NCBI GenBank assembly: GCA_902761535.1
Contig: CACWKS010000007.1
Span: 1 to 53,194, forward strand
Length of the DNA stretch: 53,194 nucleotides
Source of the DNA: an uncultured Pseudomonadota bacterium
GTDB lineage: Bacteria; Pseudomonadota; Alphaproteobacteria; RF32; CAG-239
Direction of reading: 5' to 3'
Position numbers and translations under genes: made by a program
Shown: in pieces, positions 1 to 7,980 of the stretch
How the letters are laid out: every line of letters starts with the position of its first letter
How positions within the stretch are numbered: position 1 is the first letter of the stretch
Notes under the pieces: model-generated
What the model was told of the DNA's origin: nothing
The model's input: only the letters and a program-made list of their open reading frames with translations
Database searches by the model: none

Positions 1-50
1 ATTCTTGCTAGTTCCTTTTTTCTAGTTAATAACGTTATTCTAACATAATA

Positions 51-79
51 ATTATATCACATTTTTAGGCCTGTTACAA
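51..79 (-). promoter_or_regulatory. sigma70-type promoter reading off the left edge
   Basis: On the minus strand TTGTAA (79-74) is followed after 17 bases by TATAAT (56-51), and a TG one base before the -10 makes it an extended -10. A purine-rich AAAAAAGGA stretch, a likely ribosome binding site, lies at about 12-20. The start codon must be at or just beyond position 1. The gene served lies outside the window. The promoter call is by eye. Confidence 0.65.
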
Positions 80-88
80 GCCTAAAAA
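62..88. promoter_or_regulatory. perfect dyad around the -35 box, candidate operator
   Basis: Nine-base arms TTTTTAGGC (62-70) and GCCTAAAAA (80-88) flank a nine-base centre that contains the -35 hexamer of the left-edge promoter. Neither strand has a T-run after the stem beyond the arm itself, so a terminator is unlikely. The placement suggests a site for a dimeric regulator. The regulator is unknown. Confidence 0.45.
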
Positions 89-103
89 CCGATTCTACTG
101 TCA

Positions 104-118
104 TCGAGTCTGACTCGA
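104..118. repeat. short perfect inverted repeat upstream of the left-edge promoter
   Basis: TCGAGTC (104-110) and GACTCGA (112-118) are separated by one base. It lies between the yejB stop and the left-edge promoter, so it could be an upstream regulatory site or part of the yejB 3' end. No T-run follows, so it is not a standard terminator. Confidence 0.35.
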
Positions 119-166
119 CTTTCTTAAGATTCTCTAAATGCTTTTCGATTTTATTAAAATTTATTT

Positions 167-1240
167 TTACTTGGCTTCAAAATTAATCCGCGGATCAATC
201 AAACAATAAGTTATATCTGAAACTAATTTTAATACCAATCCTAATAACGCAAAAATATACATTGTGCCGAAAACCACCGGATAATCGCGCGTCATGATTG
301 ATTGATATCCCAACAATCCCATACCGTTTAACGAAAAAATTACCTCAATCAATAATGACCCCGTAAATAACATTTTTATCAATAATGACGGAAAACCTGA
401 TATAACCAACAACATGGCATTGCGAAAAACATGCCCATAAAGAACTTTATTATCACTAAGCCCTTTTGCTTTTGCCGTCAAAACATAAGGCTTATTTATC
501 TCATCCAAAAAAGAATTTTTTGTTAACATGGTTAATGATGCAAATCCTCCTATAACCATAACAATCACCGGCAAAGTTATATGCCAAAAATAATCTTTAA
601 CTTTACCTATAATCGATAAATCTTCCCAATTTTCCGAAGTTAAACCATGCAAAGGAAACCAACTTAAATAATTACCACCGGCAAATAATACTATTAAAGC
701 CACTGCCAACAAAAAAACCGGCATTGCCGAACCTATTACCACTAAAAACGAAGTAAATAAATCAAACTTTGAACCATCTTGAACAGCTTTTTTAATTCCT
801 AAAGGAATTGCTATCAGATAAATTATTAAAGTTGACCACAAACCCAAGGATATGGAAACTGGCATTTTTTCTTTAATCAGCTGCCACACACTCTTATTCT
901 GGTAAAAACTTTTACCGAAATCAAACATGGCATAATTTTTTACCATAATACCGAAACGCACCCAAGCCGGTTTATCAAAACCGAATTGTTTTTCCAAAGC
1001 CTTTACTAATTCATCCGGAACACCCGATGCTCCCTGATATTTACTCGAATTTTGATTATCAAGTGTTGACGCTTTACCTGAAATTGATGACGTTGCATCA
1101 GTATTAATCCCCTGATATTGAGCTAACACATACTCTACCGGTCCGCCTGGAGCAAATTGTATTATCACAAAATTAAGCGTCAAAATTCCTAATAACGTTA
1201 TTGGTATCAACAACAATCTCTTTATAAGATAATTCCGCAT
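167..1240 (-). CDS. yejB: YejB-like peptide ABC transporter permease
   Basis: Inner-membrane permease of the binding-protein-dependent transport family (OppB/DppB type). It matches YejB, which with YejA, YejE and YejF imports microcin C and peptides in enterobacteria. The 357-residue protein begins with a membrane helix and has the long polar loop between the first two helices that is typical of YejB, then five further hydrophobic segments. The conserved permease loop is seen around LTAKAKGLSDNKVLYGHVFRN. I place the start at 1240, not at an upstream in-frame codon at 1294, because GAGGAG sits seven bases before it. The gene begins four bases after the yejA stop. No yejE or yejF follows within the 166 bases left in the window. 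Confidence 0.88.
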   Translation of the reverse strand: MRNYLIKRLLLIPITLLGILTLNFVIIQFAPGGPVEYVLAQYQGINTDATSSISGKASTLDNQNSSKYQGASGVPDELVKALEKQFGFDKPAWVRFGIMVKNYAMFDFGKSFYQNKSVWQLIKEKMPVSISLGLWSTLIIYLIAIPLGIKKAVQDGSKFDLFTSFLVVIGSAMPVFLLAVALIVLFAGGNYLSWFPLHGLTSENWEDLSIIGKVKDYFWHITLPVIVMVIGGFASLTMLTKNSFLDEINKPYVLTAKAKGLSDNKVLYGHVFRNAMLLVISGFPSLLIKMLFTGSLLIEVIFSLNGMGLLGYQSIMTRDYPVVFGTMYIFALLGLVLKLVSDITYCLIDPRINFEAK

Positions 1241-1244
1241 AATT

Positions 1245-3047
1245 CTACTCCTCAATCCACCATGTATAAACATCAAAACCGGTTTTAATATCACTCTGCG
1301 GATGCTTTAATTTTTTATTATAGGCAACTCTGTCATGTGGCGAATACCAATGCGGAATAAAATAATATTCATGCATTATAACCCTGTCTAATGCTTTAAC
1401 ATAAGCCTTATACTTATTTGCATCATGTGTAGAAATCATGCCGTCAATTATTTTATCAATAGCTTCATTCTTTACACCCAAGAAATTATAAGATCCGTCA
1501 ACATCGGCAGCAGCAGTTCCCCATATTTCACGTTGTTCGTTTCCCGGCATATTACTCATCCGATAGGATAAAATTGCCATTTCAAAATCAAATTTATCCA
1601 AACGATTCTTAAACACATTAACCTCTAGATTTCGAAAAGATAATTTTATACCTATCTTGGCCAAATTAGTAATAAAAGGCAACATTACTCTTGTAAAAGT
1701 TGATCCGTTGGCCGCATTTCCCAAAACTTCTATTTCTAATGGTTCTTGTGTTTTCAAATTCACCATTTTACCATCCTTGAACACATATCCGGCCTCATTC
1801 AATAGCAATACGGCTTTTTTCAAATTAGTTCGCATTTTTTTTGCATCGGAGTTATCCGGTAAATTAAAAACATCCTTAAATACACTATCAGGAATCAATT
1901 TTCTCAACTTTGTTAAAATTTTCAGCTCCTCTCCTGCAGGCAACCCGACAGCTGCAAAATCCGTATTGCTGAAAACGCTGTAAATACGCTTATATTGATT
2001 ATAAAACAATTTTTCATTTGCCCAATCAAAATTAAAAGCAAGCCCTATAGCTTCACGCACTCTTCTATCCTTAAATTTTGCTAATCTGGTATTGAATCCG
2101 AAAAACTGTAAAGTCGCCGGATTGTTATGCACCATCTCTTCTTTAATAATAGTTCCGTCTGCAACCTTTTTATTATTATACCCGCTGGCCCAAATCTTAG
2201 CTATATATTCCTCTCTGGCATCAATACTTCCGGCAAACAATGCTTGCAGTGTAACTGTTGTATCTTGATAGAAGTCAAATCTTATATTGTCAAAATTAAA
2301 AAAACCTTGCCTTACCGCTAAATCTTTTCCCCAATATTTATCATTTTTCTTAAACTCAACAAATTTATTTGGCTCAAATTTAGCAATAATATATGGACCG
2401 CTTCCTAAAGGAGGAATTAAAGTGGGTGTTGCAAAATCTTTATCAGCAAATTCCTTTGCCGAAAATATCTTAAACTGAGTTAAAATCAAAGGTAATTCCC
2501 GATTTGTGGTTTCTTCCTTAAAATAAAATCTTACCTGATGATTGTTAATTTTTTCAACTCTTTCCACATCAGCATAATATATCTTATAAAAAGGAGAACC
2601 TTTTTCAATCAAGGCATTAAAACTAAAAATCACATCATCAGCCGTAACTGAAGTGCCATTGCTGAATTTTGCTCTTTCATCAAGCATAAATCCTACATAA
2701 CTTCCATCATCGCTTAATTCAAATTTTTTTGCCAATAACGGATAAGCTGTAGCTTGATCATCAACCGGAGAATATCCTAAACTTTCCAGAGTCAAATCAA
2801 CAGCATCACTAAAAGCAATACCTCTGAAAATATAAGGATTAAAATTATCAAAACTACCATAAGCAGGCAAAACTAATTTACCACCCTTTATAGCATATGG
2901 ATTAACAAATGCAAAATGCTTAAAACCTACCTTATATTTAGGTTCTCCGTACAAAGATAAAGCATCAACCCATTTAGCCTCACTATCAGCCGCTAACCAA
3001 AAACAACCGAAAATAACCGCTAAACTAATTTTTATAATTTTGTTCAT
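1245..3047 (-). CDS. yejA: YejA-like periplasmic peptide-binding protein
   Basis: Extracellular solute-binding protein family 5, the soluble substrate receptor for the YejB permease, 600 residues. A signal peptide is visible (residues 1-24: Lys-rich start, hydrophobic core, AADSEA before the cleavage point). The binding-protein core follows, with the family segments LVLPAYGSFDNFNPYIFRG and GSGPYIIAKFEP. YejA proteins bind oligopeptides and peptide-nucleotide antibiotics, but the substrate here cannot be read from the sequence. The start overlaps the end of the upstream membrane-protein gene by 23 bases, and yejB follows after four bases, so the three genes probably form one transcript. Confidence 0.88.
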   Translation of the reverse strand: MNKIIKISLAVIFGCFWLAADSEAKWVDALSLYGEPKYKVGFKHFAFVNPYAIKGGKLVLPAYGSFDNFNPYIFRGIAFSDAVDLTLESLGYSPVDDQATAYPLLAKKFELSDDGSYVGFMLDERAKFSNGTSVTADDVIFSFNALIEKGSPFYKIYYADVERVEKINNHQVRFYFKEETTNRELPLILTQFKIFSAKEFADKDFATPTLIPPLGSGPYIIAKFEPNKFVEFKKNDKYWGKDLAVRQGFFNFDNIRFDFYQDTTVTLQALFAGSIDAREEYIAKIWASGYNNKKVADGTIIKEEMVHNNPATLQFFGFNTRLAKFKDRRVREAIGLAFNFDWANEKLFYNQYKRIYSVFSNTDFAAVGLPAGEELKILTKLRKLIPDSVFKDVFNLPDNSDAKKMRTNLKKAVLLLNEAGYVFKDGKMVNLKTQEPLEIEVLGNAANGSTFTRVMLPFITNLAKIGIKLSFRNLEVNVFKNRLDKFDFEMAILSYRMSNMPGNEQREIWGTAAADVDGSYNFLGVKNEAIDKIIDGMISTHDANKYKAYVKALDRVIMHEYYFIPHWYSPHDRVAYNKKLKHPQSDIKTGFDVYTWWIEE

Positions 3048-4056
3048 CGCTCCAACCGCCGAAAGGATAAGTCAAATCATCAACTTTGTCTTTTTGACTT
3101 CCGGAAGAATCTTTTGTCTGCCATTCTTTTTTCAAAGAATTAATAGCTTTCTGAGTTTCTGATATATCATCACTGTCACCGGCAAAAAAACTTATTCCGC
3201 CATCATTTTTATCAACAGGGTCTTCTAATGATGCCTCTTTTCCGAAACTGCGTTCCAAAGCTATAGAAAAACTATCTTTATAATCACTTGCGGCTTCTTC
3301 ATGAATTGTATTTTTAGACTTTGAAACCTGAGATTGCATATATCCTCCTTCTCTGGAACGTCTTATTTCTCCGGCAATTGGCGCCATAATAGCAAAAACT
3401 TTTCCCATAACACCGGTTTCCAACATATCCAAAAATACTTTTTCTTTATCATATTTTTCCAACAACTGAATTATTCTTTGATATCTCGCACAAAATTCTA
3501 AAACTATACCGCTCAAAACATTATCGGCCAGCACATTTACCAATACTTTTTGTTTAAAATTAGGCTGACGATTAAAATTTTCAATAATCACTTTGCCGAA
3601 CGACCATTTGCCTCCGTTTTGAACCTTTGTCCACAAATATTCTATCTGTTCCTCCGAGGCTATCCTTTGTCTTGTTATAAAATCACTGAGTAATTCATTC
3701 AAATCCGACAATAACAAATCAAATCTACTGAGTTCGAAGGCATTCTTCTGATCTTGTTCACTACCTAACATTATCCGCGCCAATAAATCGGAATATTCCT
3801 GATTTTTTTTCATCTGTGAAAATAATTTATACATCTGTACTGAAATTTTGCGATTATAAAGCGTTTGACATATCTGCCCGAATATCCACCAAAGCATAAA
3901 TAACGGCAAAAAAATCAAAAGCCCGTAAAGAACAATATTCAGTATCCCGGCATCGAAAAAAGATATTCCGTTTAGTGAAACAACAATAAAATGCCAAGCC
4001 GCAGCACACCACAAAACCGAAAGAAATACAACCCCGAACAAACCTATGATTAGCAT
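3025..4056 (-). CDS. uncharacterised protein with two N-terminal membrane helices
   Basis: I do not recognise a named family. The 343-residue protein has two hydrophobic segments in its first about 75 residues (MLIIGLFGVVFLSVLWCAAA, and a second around ILNIVLYGLLIFLPLFMLWW). A charged helical cytoplasmic region follows, containing the conserved-looking stretch GKWSFGKVIIENFNRQPNF. The C-terminal about 90 residues are polar, acidic and probably disordered. The ATG at 4056 is chosen because GAGG lies nine bases upstream and because a promoter at 4094-4121 would make the TTG at 4104 untranscribed. It is the first gene of the yejA-yejB transcript, which suggests a link to envelope peptide handling. 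That link is inference. Confidence 0.7.
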   Translation of the reverse strand: MLIIGLFGVVFLSVLWCAAAWHFIVVSLNGISFFDAGILNIVLYGLLIFLPLFMLWWIFGQICQTLYNRKISVQMYKLFSQMKKNQEYSDLLARIMLGSEQDQKNAFELSRFDLLLSDLNELLSDFITRQRIASEEQIEYLWTKVQNGGKWSFGKVIIENFNRQPNFKQKVLVNVLADNVLSGIVLEFCARYQRIIQLLEKYDKEKVFLDMLETGVMGKVFAIMAPIAGEIRRSREGGYMQSQVSKSKNTIHEEAASDYKDSFSIALERSFGKEASLEDPVDKNDGGISFFAGDSDDISETQKAINSLKKEWQTKDSSGSQKDKVDDLTYPFGGWSDEQNYKN

Positions 4057-4089
4057 TTTGCTTTTCCTCACTCCCTGACAAAACTTTCC

Positions 4090-4108
4090 TTTAATGATAA
4101 TCAATATT
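4090..4108. promoter_or_regulatory. Fur-box-like sequence over the -10 box
   Basis: The core AATGATAATCA (4093-4103) is identical to the centre of the classical 19-base Fur consensus. Over 19 bases I count 15 matches. It covers the -10 region of the minus-strand promoter, the expected position for repression by iron-loaded Fur. AT-rich sequence raises the chance of accidental matches. Confidence 0.35.
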
Positions 4109-4121
4109 ATTTATTTGCCAA
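4094..4121 (-). promoter_or_regulatory. promoter of the membrane protein-yejA-yejB unit
   Basis: On the minus strand TTGGCA (4121-4116), a 16-base spacer, then TATCAT (4099-4094). Transcription would start near 4087, about 30 bases before the ATG at 4056. The -10 box lies inside a Fur-box-like sequence. Confidence 0.5.
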
Positions 4122-4220
4122 CAAATTTTCATTCTTCTTACACAAAAACAAAAATATAGTGGCAATTTATAAAAAATAATGCTAAAAAACTATCATATTA
4201 AAACAAATTAAGAGAAAACC

Positions 4221-5195
4221 ATGAGTGATTCTTTAACTGCAAACCTTGATTTTGAAAAAAATATCATTGAAGTAGAAGATCGTATTAAACATCTTCAACA
4301 ACTCGGTAATAATGATAACCTTAATTTCGATTCGGAAATTACTCGCTTACAAACCAAATTGGAACGTTTATTAAAAAGCACCTATTCCAAATTAACTCCT
4401 TGGCAAAAAACTCAAGTTGCCCGCCATCCCGACCGGCCCCACACCATAGATTATATTAATGGCTTAATTACCGATTTCACAATGTTAAGTGGAGATCGTG
4501 CTTTTGCTGACGATAATGCCTTAATCGGTGGTATCGGGCGTTTTTGCGGACAATCAATTGTTGTAATGGGACAAGAAAAAGGGCACGATTTAGACACCCG
4601 CATGAAACACAATTTTGGCATGGCCAAACCTGAAGGCTATCGCAAAGCCCAAAGACTTATGGATTTAGCTGACAGATTTAATCTACCGGTATTAACTTTT
4701 GTTGATACATCAGGTGCGTTTCCCGGTGTTGATGCCGAAGAACGCGGACAAGCTCAAGCTATTGCCTCAAGTATAGAACGTTGCTTAAATCTCAAAGTTC
4801 CAATGATTTCAACTGTTATAGGCGAAGGAGGATCAGGTGGAGCCATAGCCATCGCAACAGCCAATCGTATTCTTATGTTGGAACATGCTATATATTCGGT
4901 TATATCACCGGAAGGATGTGCATCGATTCTGTGGCGTTCCCCCGACAAAGTTAAAGAAGCAACCGAAGCTCTGCATCTTACAGCTCAAGACCTACGCAAA
5001 TTTGGTATTATTGATGAAATAATAGCAGAACCGATTGGCGGTGCTCATCGTAACCATGCCGAAACTATTAACCACGCCAAAGAGGTAATACTGCGCCACT
5101 TGCAAGAACTTTTATCTTTTAGCGGCGAAGAATTGAAAAAGAAACGCACTGAAAAATTTATGAAAATGGGGCGAAAATTTGCAAAATCTGAATAA
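4221..5195 (+). CDS. accA: acetyl-CoA carboxylase carboxyltransferase subunit alpha
   Basis: AccA pairs with AccD to transfer the carboxyl group from carboxybiotin to acetyl-CoA, giving malonyl-CoA for fatty-acid synthesis. At 324 residues it is close to the E. coli length. The N-terminal coiled region (about 1-60) and the crotonase-fold carboxyltransferase domain are intact. Family segments are GMAKPEGYRKAQRLM, FVDTSGAFPGVDAEERGQ and GEGGSGGAIAIA, the last two forming oxyanion-hole and CoA-site loops. AAGAGA precedes the ATG. rmuC overlaps its 3' end by 17 bases. accD lies 1.9 kb downstream on the same strand but in a separate transcription unit. Confidence 0.97.
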   Translation: MSDSLTANLDFEKNIIEVEDRIKHLQQLGNNDNLNFDSEITRLQTKLERLLKSTYSKLTPWQKTQVARHPDRPHTIDYINGLITDFTMLSGDRAFADDNALIGGIGRFCGQSIVVMGQEKGHDLDTRMKHNFGMAKPEGYRKAQRLMDLADRFNLPVLTFVDTSGAFPGVDAEERGQAQAIASSIERCLNLKVPMISTVIGEGGSGGAIAIATANRILMLEHAIYSVISPEGCASILWRSPDKVKEATEALHLTAQDLRKFGIIDEIIAEPIGGAHRNHAETINHAKEVILRHLQELLSFSGEELKKKRTEKFMKMGRKFAKSE

Positions 5196-6312
5196 CTTTT
5201 TAACCGAAAATATTGTCATCATCGCAATTATTGCAACCATGTTTTTTTTGTTTGCAACCCTTATGATTTTATCTTTTATTAAAACATCTAAAATGCGTGA
5301 GTTGTTGTTACAATCTCAAGGCGACCTGTCCGGAAGATTAGCGGCTCTCGGCGAAATGAACATTCAGTCACAGAATCAATTATTTGCCGCCCTCAGTGAA
5401 CAGCGCAATTCCGTGCTTAAAATCATTGATGAAAAACTACTAATCCTAAACAAAAATGTCGGCGAAGGAATATTGCAAAGCAACATAAAAACTAATGAAA
5501 CCCTCACGGCTCTGCGAGAAAGATTAGCCAAAATAGATGTTGCCCAACAAAAAATTTCTTCCCTTTCCGAACAAGTTGTTTCTCTGCAAGAAGTTCTTTC
5601 TAATAAACAAGCTCGCGGTGCTTTCGGTGAAATTCAATTAAACGATTTGGTCACTTCGATTCTTCCGCCTAATGTTTATAATTTTCAAGCTATGTTATCC
5701 AATGGAAAACGTGCCGATTGCTTATTATGTTTACCTAATCCTCCCGGCGCAATAGTTATTGATGCAAAATTTCCTCTGGAAAGTTACTATGCCTTACGTA
5801 ATTCGGCAAATGATAATCAAAAAATCGAAGCTGAACGTTTTTTCAGATCTTCCGTAATAAAACACATCAAGGATATTGCTGAAAAATATATTATACCGCA
5901 AGAAACTGCCGATTCTGCTCTTATGTTTCTTCCTTCCGAAGCTATCTATGCCGAACTTCATGCCAATTTTATTGATGTAGTAGAAACATCATACAAAGCA
6001 AAGGTTTGGATAGTTTCACCTACTACTCTCATGGCGACATTAAACACTATCCGTGCGATTCTCAAAGACGCTCACATGCGTGAACAGGCCGGAGTTATCC
6101 AAAAAGAAGTTATTTCATTAACCGAAGATATCAGTCGTCTCGATGATCGCGTCACCAATCTTGATCGTCATTTCAAACAGGCTTGTGATGATGTTGATCA
6201 AATAAAAATATCTTCAGGTAAAATAAATCGCAAAATCCAAAAAATTGAATCTATTGAGTTGGAAAACTCATCCCAAGATTCATCAATGACAAAACTCGCA
6301 GGAAATGAATAA
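5179..6312 (+). CDS. rmuC: DNA recombination protein RmuC
   Basis: RmuC-family protein, thought to limit inversions at short inverted repeats, with a nuclease-like core. It is 377 residues long. An N-terminal membrane anchor (about 10-35) and a coiled coil (about 40-140) precede the RmuC core, recognised by ARGAFGEIQLNDLV, IVIDAKFPLESYYAL and MFLPSEAIYAEL. The start is a TTG at 5179 inside the end of accA, with GGGGCG eight bases upstream. The next ATG would remove half of the membrane anchor. Overlap with accA suggests translational coupling. The coupling to accA has no obvious functional reason. Confidence 0.9.
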   Translation: MQNLNNFLTENIVIIAIIATMFFLFATLMILSFIKTSKMRELLLQSQGDLSGRLAALGEMNIQSQNQLFAALSEQRNSVLKIIDEKLLILNKNVGEGILQSNIKTNETLTALRERLAKIDVAQQKISSLSEQVVSLQEVLSNKQARGAFGEIQLNDLVTSILPPNVYNFQAMLSNGKRADCLLCLPNPPGAIVIDAKFPLESYYALRNSANDNQKIEAERFFRSSVIKHIKDIAEKYIIPQETADSALMFLPSEAIYAELHANFIDVVETSYKAKVWIVSPTTLMATLNTIRAILKDAHMREQAGVIQKEVISLTEDISRLDDRVTNLDRHFKQACDDVDQIKISSGKINRKIQKIESIELENSSQDSSMTKLAGNE

Positions 6313-6339
6313 ATAATTTGGGCAAATAATAAATAACAG

Positions 6340-6367
6340 TTGGATTTTTGCAAAATTGATATATTAT
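6340..6367 (+). promoter_or_regulatory. candidate promoter of ihfB-lapA-accD
   Basis: TTGGAT (6340-6345), a 16-base spacer, TATTAT (6362-6367). It lies 35 bases before the ihfB start, in the only non-coding gap between rmuC and ihfB. Confidence 0.4.
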
Positions 6368-6402
6368 TAAGTCAGCTACAACTTTTATAAAGGAATAAAA
6401 AA

Positions 6403-6684
6403 TTGACTAAATCAGAATTAATTGATCGTATTACCGCTCAAAATCCTCATCTTACCTTAAAAGATGTCGAAAGAGTAGTAAGCGTAATTTTTAACAGTAT
6501 TTCCTCTGCCTTAGTAAATGGAGATAGAATTGAATTTCGCGGTTTTGGAACTTTCTCGGTCAGAACCCGTTCTGCACGAATTGCCAAAAACCCCCGCACC
6601 GGTGCTCAAGTAAAAGTTGAAGAGCGCAAAATTCCTCATTTCAAATGCGGAAAAACACTTTTCGATGAACTTAATAAAAAATAA
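6403..6684 (+). CDS. ihfB: integration host factor subunit beta
   Basis: Small DNA-bending protein of the HU/IHF family, forming a heterodimer with IhfA. It acts in replication, recombination and promoter architecture. It has 93 residues. The N-terminus MTKSELIDRI matches IhfB rather than HU, and the DNA-intercalating arm motif NPRTG (63-67) with the following KVEERKIPHFKCGK is intact. The start codon is TTG, with AAGGA nine bases upstream. No ATG lies near enough to give the conserved N-terminus. The weak start codon may limit expression. It is followed by lapA and accD, an order common in alphaproteobacteria. Confidence 0.93.
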   Translation: MTKSELIDRITAQNPHLTLKDVERVVSVIFNSISSALVNGDRIEFRGFGTFSVRTRSARIAKNPRTGAQVKVEERKIPHFKCGKTLFDELNKK

Positions 6685-6712
6685 AAAGTAAATTCAACTG
6701 GAGATATATCCG

Positions 6713-7114
6713 ATGTTTTTTTTCAAAATATTACTGGGACTTCCGCTGATTGTTGTACTGTTGGTCTTTGCTTTTGTTAATAATGACATGACTGTTTTCA
6801 GTTTGTGGCCCACTAATATTGAAATAACTGTTTCACAAAGTGTAATGATAATCGCATTATACTCCTTGGGATATATCGCCGGTTGGTTCTTTACTTGGTT
6901 ATCATATTCACCGATTCGCCGCGCTTTGCGTAGTCAAAAAAGGCAAAACCGGAAAATAACCAAAGAACAAGAAAAACTCACTAAAGAAGTAGAAGGTCTG
7001 CGTGGTAATATTGACGAACTAAAAGCTTCTGTCCCCGTTGAAGAAAAAAACGGTTTGTTAAAACGTTTTAAACTTTTCCATCCCAAATCTCAAGAAACAA
7101 AAGAAAGTTTGTAA
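6713..7114 (+). CDS. lapA: LapA-family (DUF1049) inner-membrane protein
   Basis: Two membrane helices (about 1-24 and 38-64) are followed by a basic segment and a coiled coil (about 75-110). This is the plan of the LapA/DUF1049 family, whose E. coli member works with LapB (YciM) in regulating lipopolysaccharide synthesis through LpxC. The 133-residue length is slightly above that of E. coli LapA. The motif VFAFVNNDMTVFSLWP is typical of the family. It lies between ihfB and accD, and accD starts at the base after its stop codon. A lapB is not in the window. Confidence 0.8.
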   Translation: MFFFKILLGLPLIVVLLVFAFVNNDMTVFSLWPTNIEITVSQSVMIIALYSLGYIAGWFFTWLSYSPIRRALRSQKRQNRKITKEQEKLTKEVEGLRGNIDELKASVPVEEKNGLLKRFKLFHPKSQETKESL

Positions 7115-7966
7115 ATGAACTGGATTTCTGAATTTGTCAGGCCCAAAATCAAAAAAACTTCCGCAAAAGAAGTTTCTGATAATTTATGGACTAAATGCCC
7201 GGAATGCGGGCAAATGCTATTTAACAAAGAATTAGAAAAAGATTATTTTATATGTTCATTTTGCGGGCACCATCTAAGACTACCCGTCGAAACAAGATTT
7301 AAAATGCTTTTTGATAATTCACGCTATCGCTTAATAAATCTTCCTAAAGTGCAAGATGATCCCTTAAATTTCAAAGACACTAAAAGATATATTGACAGAT
7401 TGAGAACTTACCGCCGTTCTTCGCATAATGACGACGCTTTATCAGTAGCCGTAGGAAATATCGATTCTATCAGAACAGTGATTGGTGCATTGGACTTTGG
7501 TTTTATGGGTGGTTCAATGGGTATAGCCGTTGGCGAGGGCATTGCAAAAGCCTGTGATTTTGCTGCAAAAACCTCCGCTCCTTTGGTTTTAATAACTGCA
7601 TCTGGTGGAGCTCGCATGCAAGAAGGCATGTTATCTTTAGTGCAAATGGCCCGCACGACTGCAGCTATTAACGCATTCAAAGAATCCGGCCTTCCTTATA
7701 TATCAATTATGACCGATCCTACGACCGGAGGAGTTTCTGCTTCTTTTGCCATGCTTGGAGATATTAATATTGCCGAACAGGGAAGCATTATCGGCTTTGC
7801 CGGTGCACGTGTCATTGAACAAACCATCCGAGAAACTTTACCGGAGCATTTTCAAAAAGCTGAATATTTGCGCGATCACGGGATGATTGATATAGTCATA
7901 AATCGCATGAATATGCGAGAGACTTTAGCTCGCATATTAAAGTTACTCATCGCTAAAACAAATTGA
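7115..7966 (+). CDS. accD: acetyl-CoA carboxylase carboxyltransferase subunit beta
   Basis: Partner of AccA in malonyl-CoA synthesis. The 283 residues begin with a zinc ribbon of four cysteines (C28, C31, C47, C50). The carboxyltransferase fold follows, with the conserved segments ALDFGFMGGSMGIAVGE, ITASGGARMQEGMLSLVQM and MTDPTTGGVSASFAMLGD. Its ATG directly abuts the lapA stop codon. In many alphaproteobacteria accD is followed by folC. Here it is followed by a nucleoside phosphorylase-like gene instead. Confidence 0.97.
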   Translation: MNWISEFVRPKIKKTSAKEVSDNLWTKCPECGQMLFNKELEKDYFICSFCGHHLRLPVETRFKMLFDNSRYRLINLPKVQDDPLNFKDTKRYIDRLRTYRRSSHNDDALSVAVGNIDSIRTVIGALDFGFMGGSMGIAVGEGIAKACDFAAKTSAPLVLITASGGARMQEGMLSLVQMARTTAAINAFKESGLPYISIMTDPTTGGVSASFAMLGDINIAEQGSIIGFAGARVIEQTIRETLPEHFQKAEYLRDHGMIDIVINRMNMRETLARILKLLIAKTN

Positions 7967-7980
7967 GGTTTTATTCTTCT

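Noticed and set aside
62..88. The nine-base hairpin as a terminator for yejB
   Set aside because: No T-run follows the stem on the minus strand, and the loop holds the -35 box of a strong promoter.
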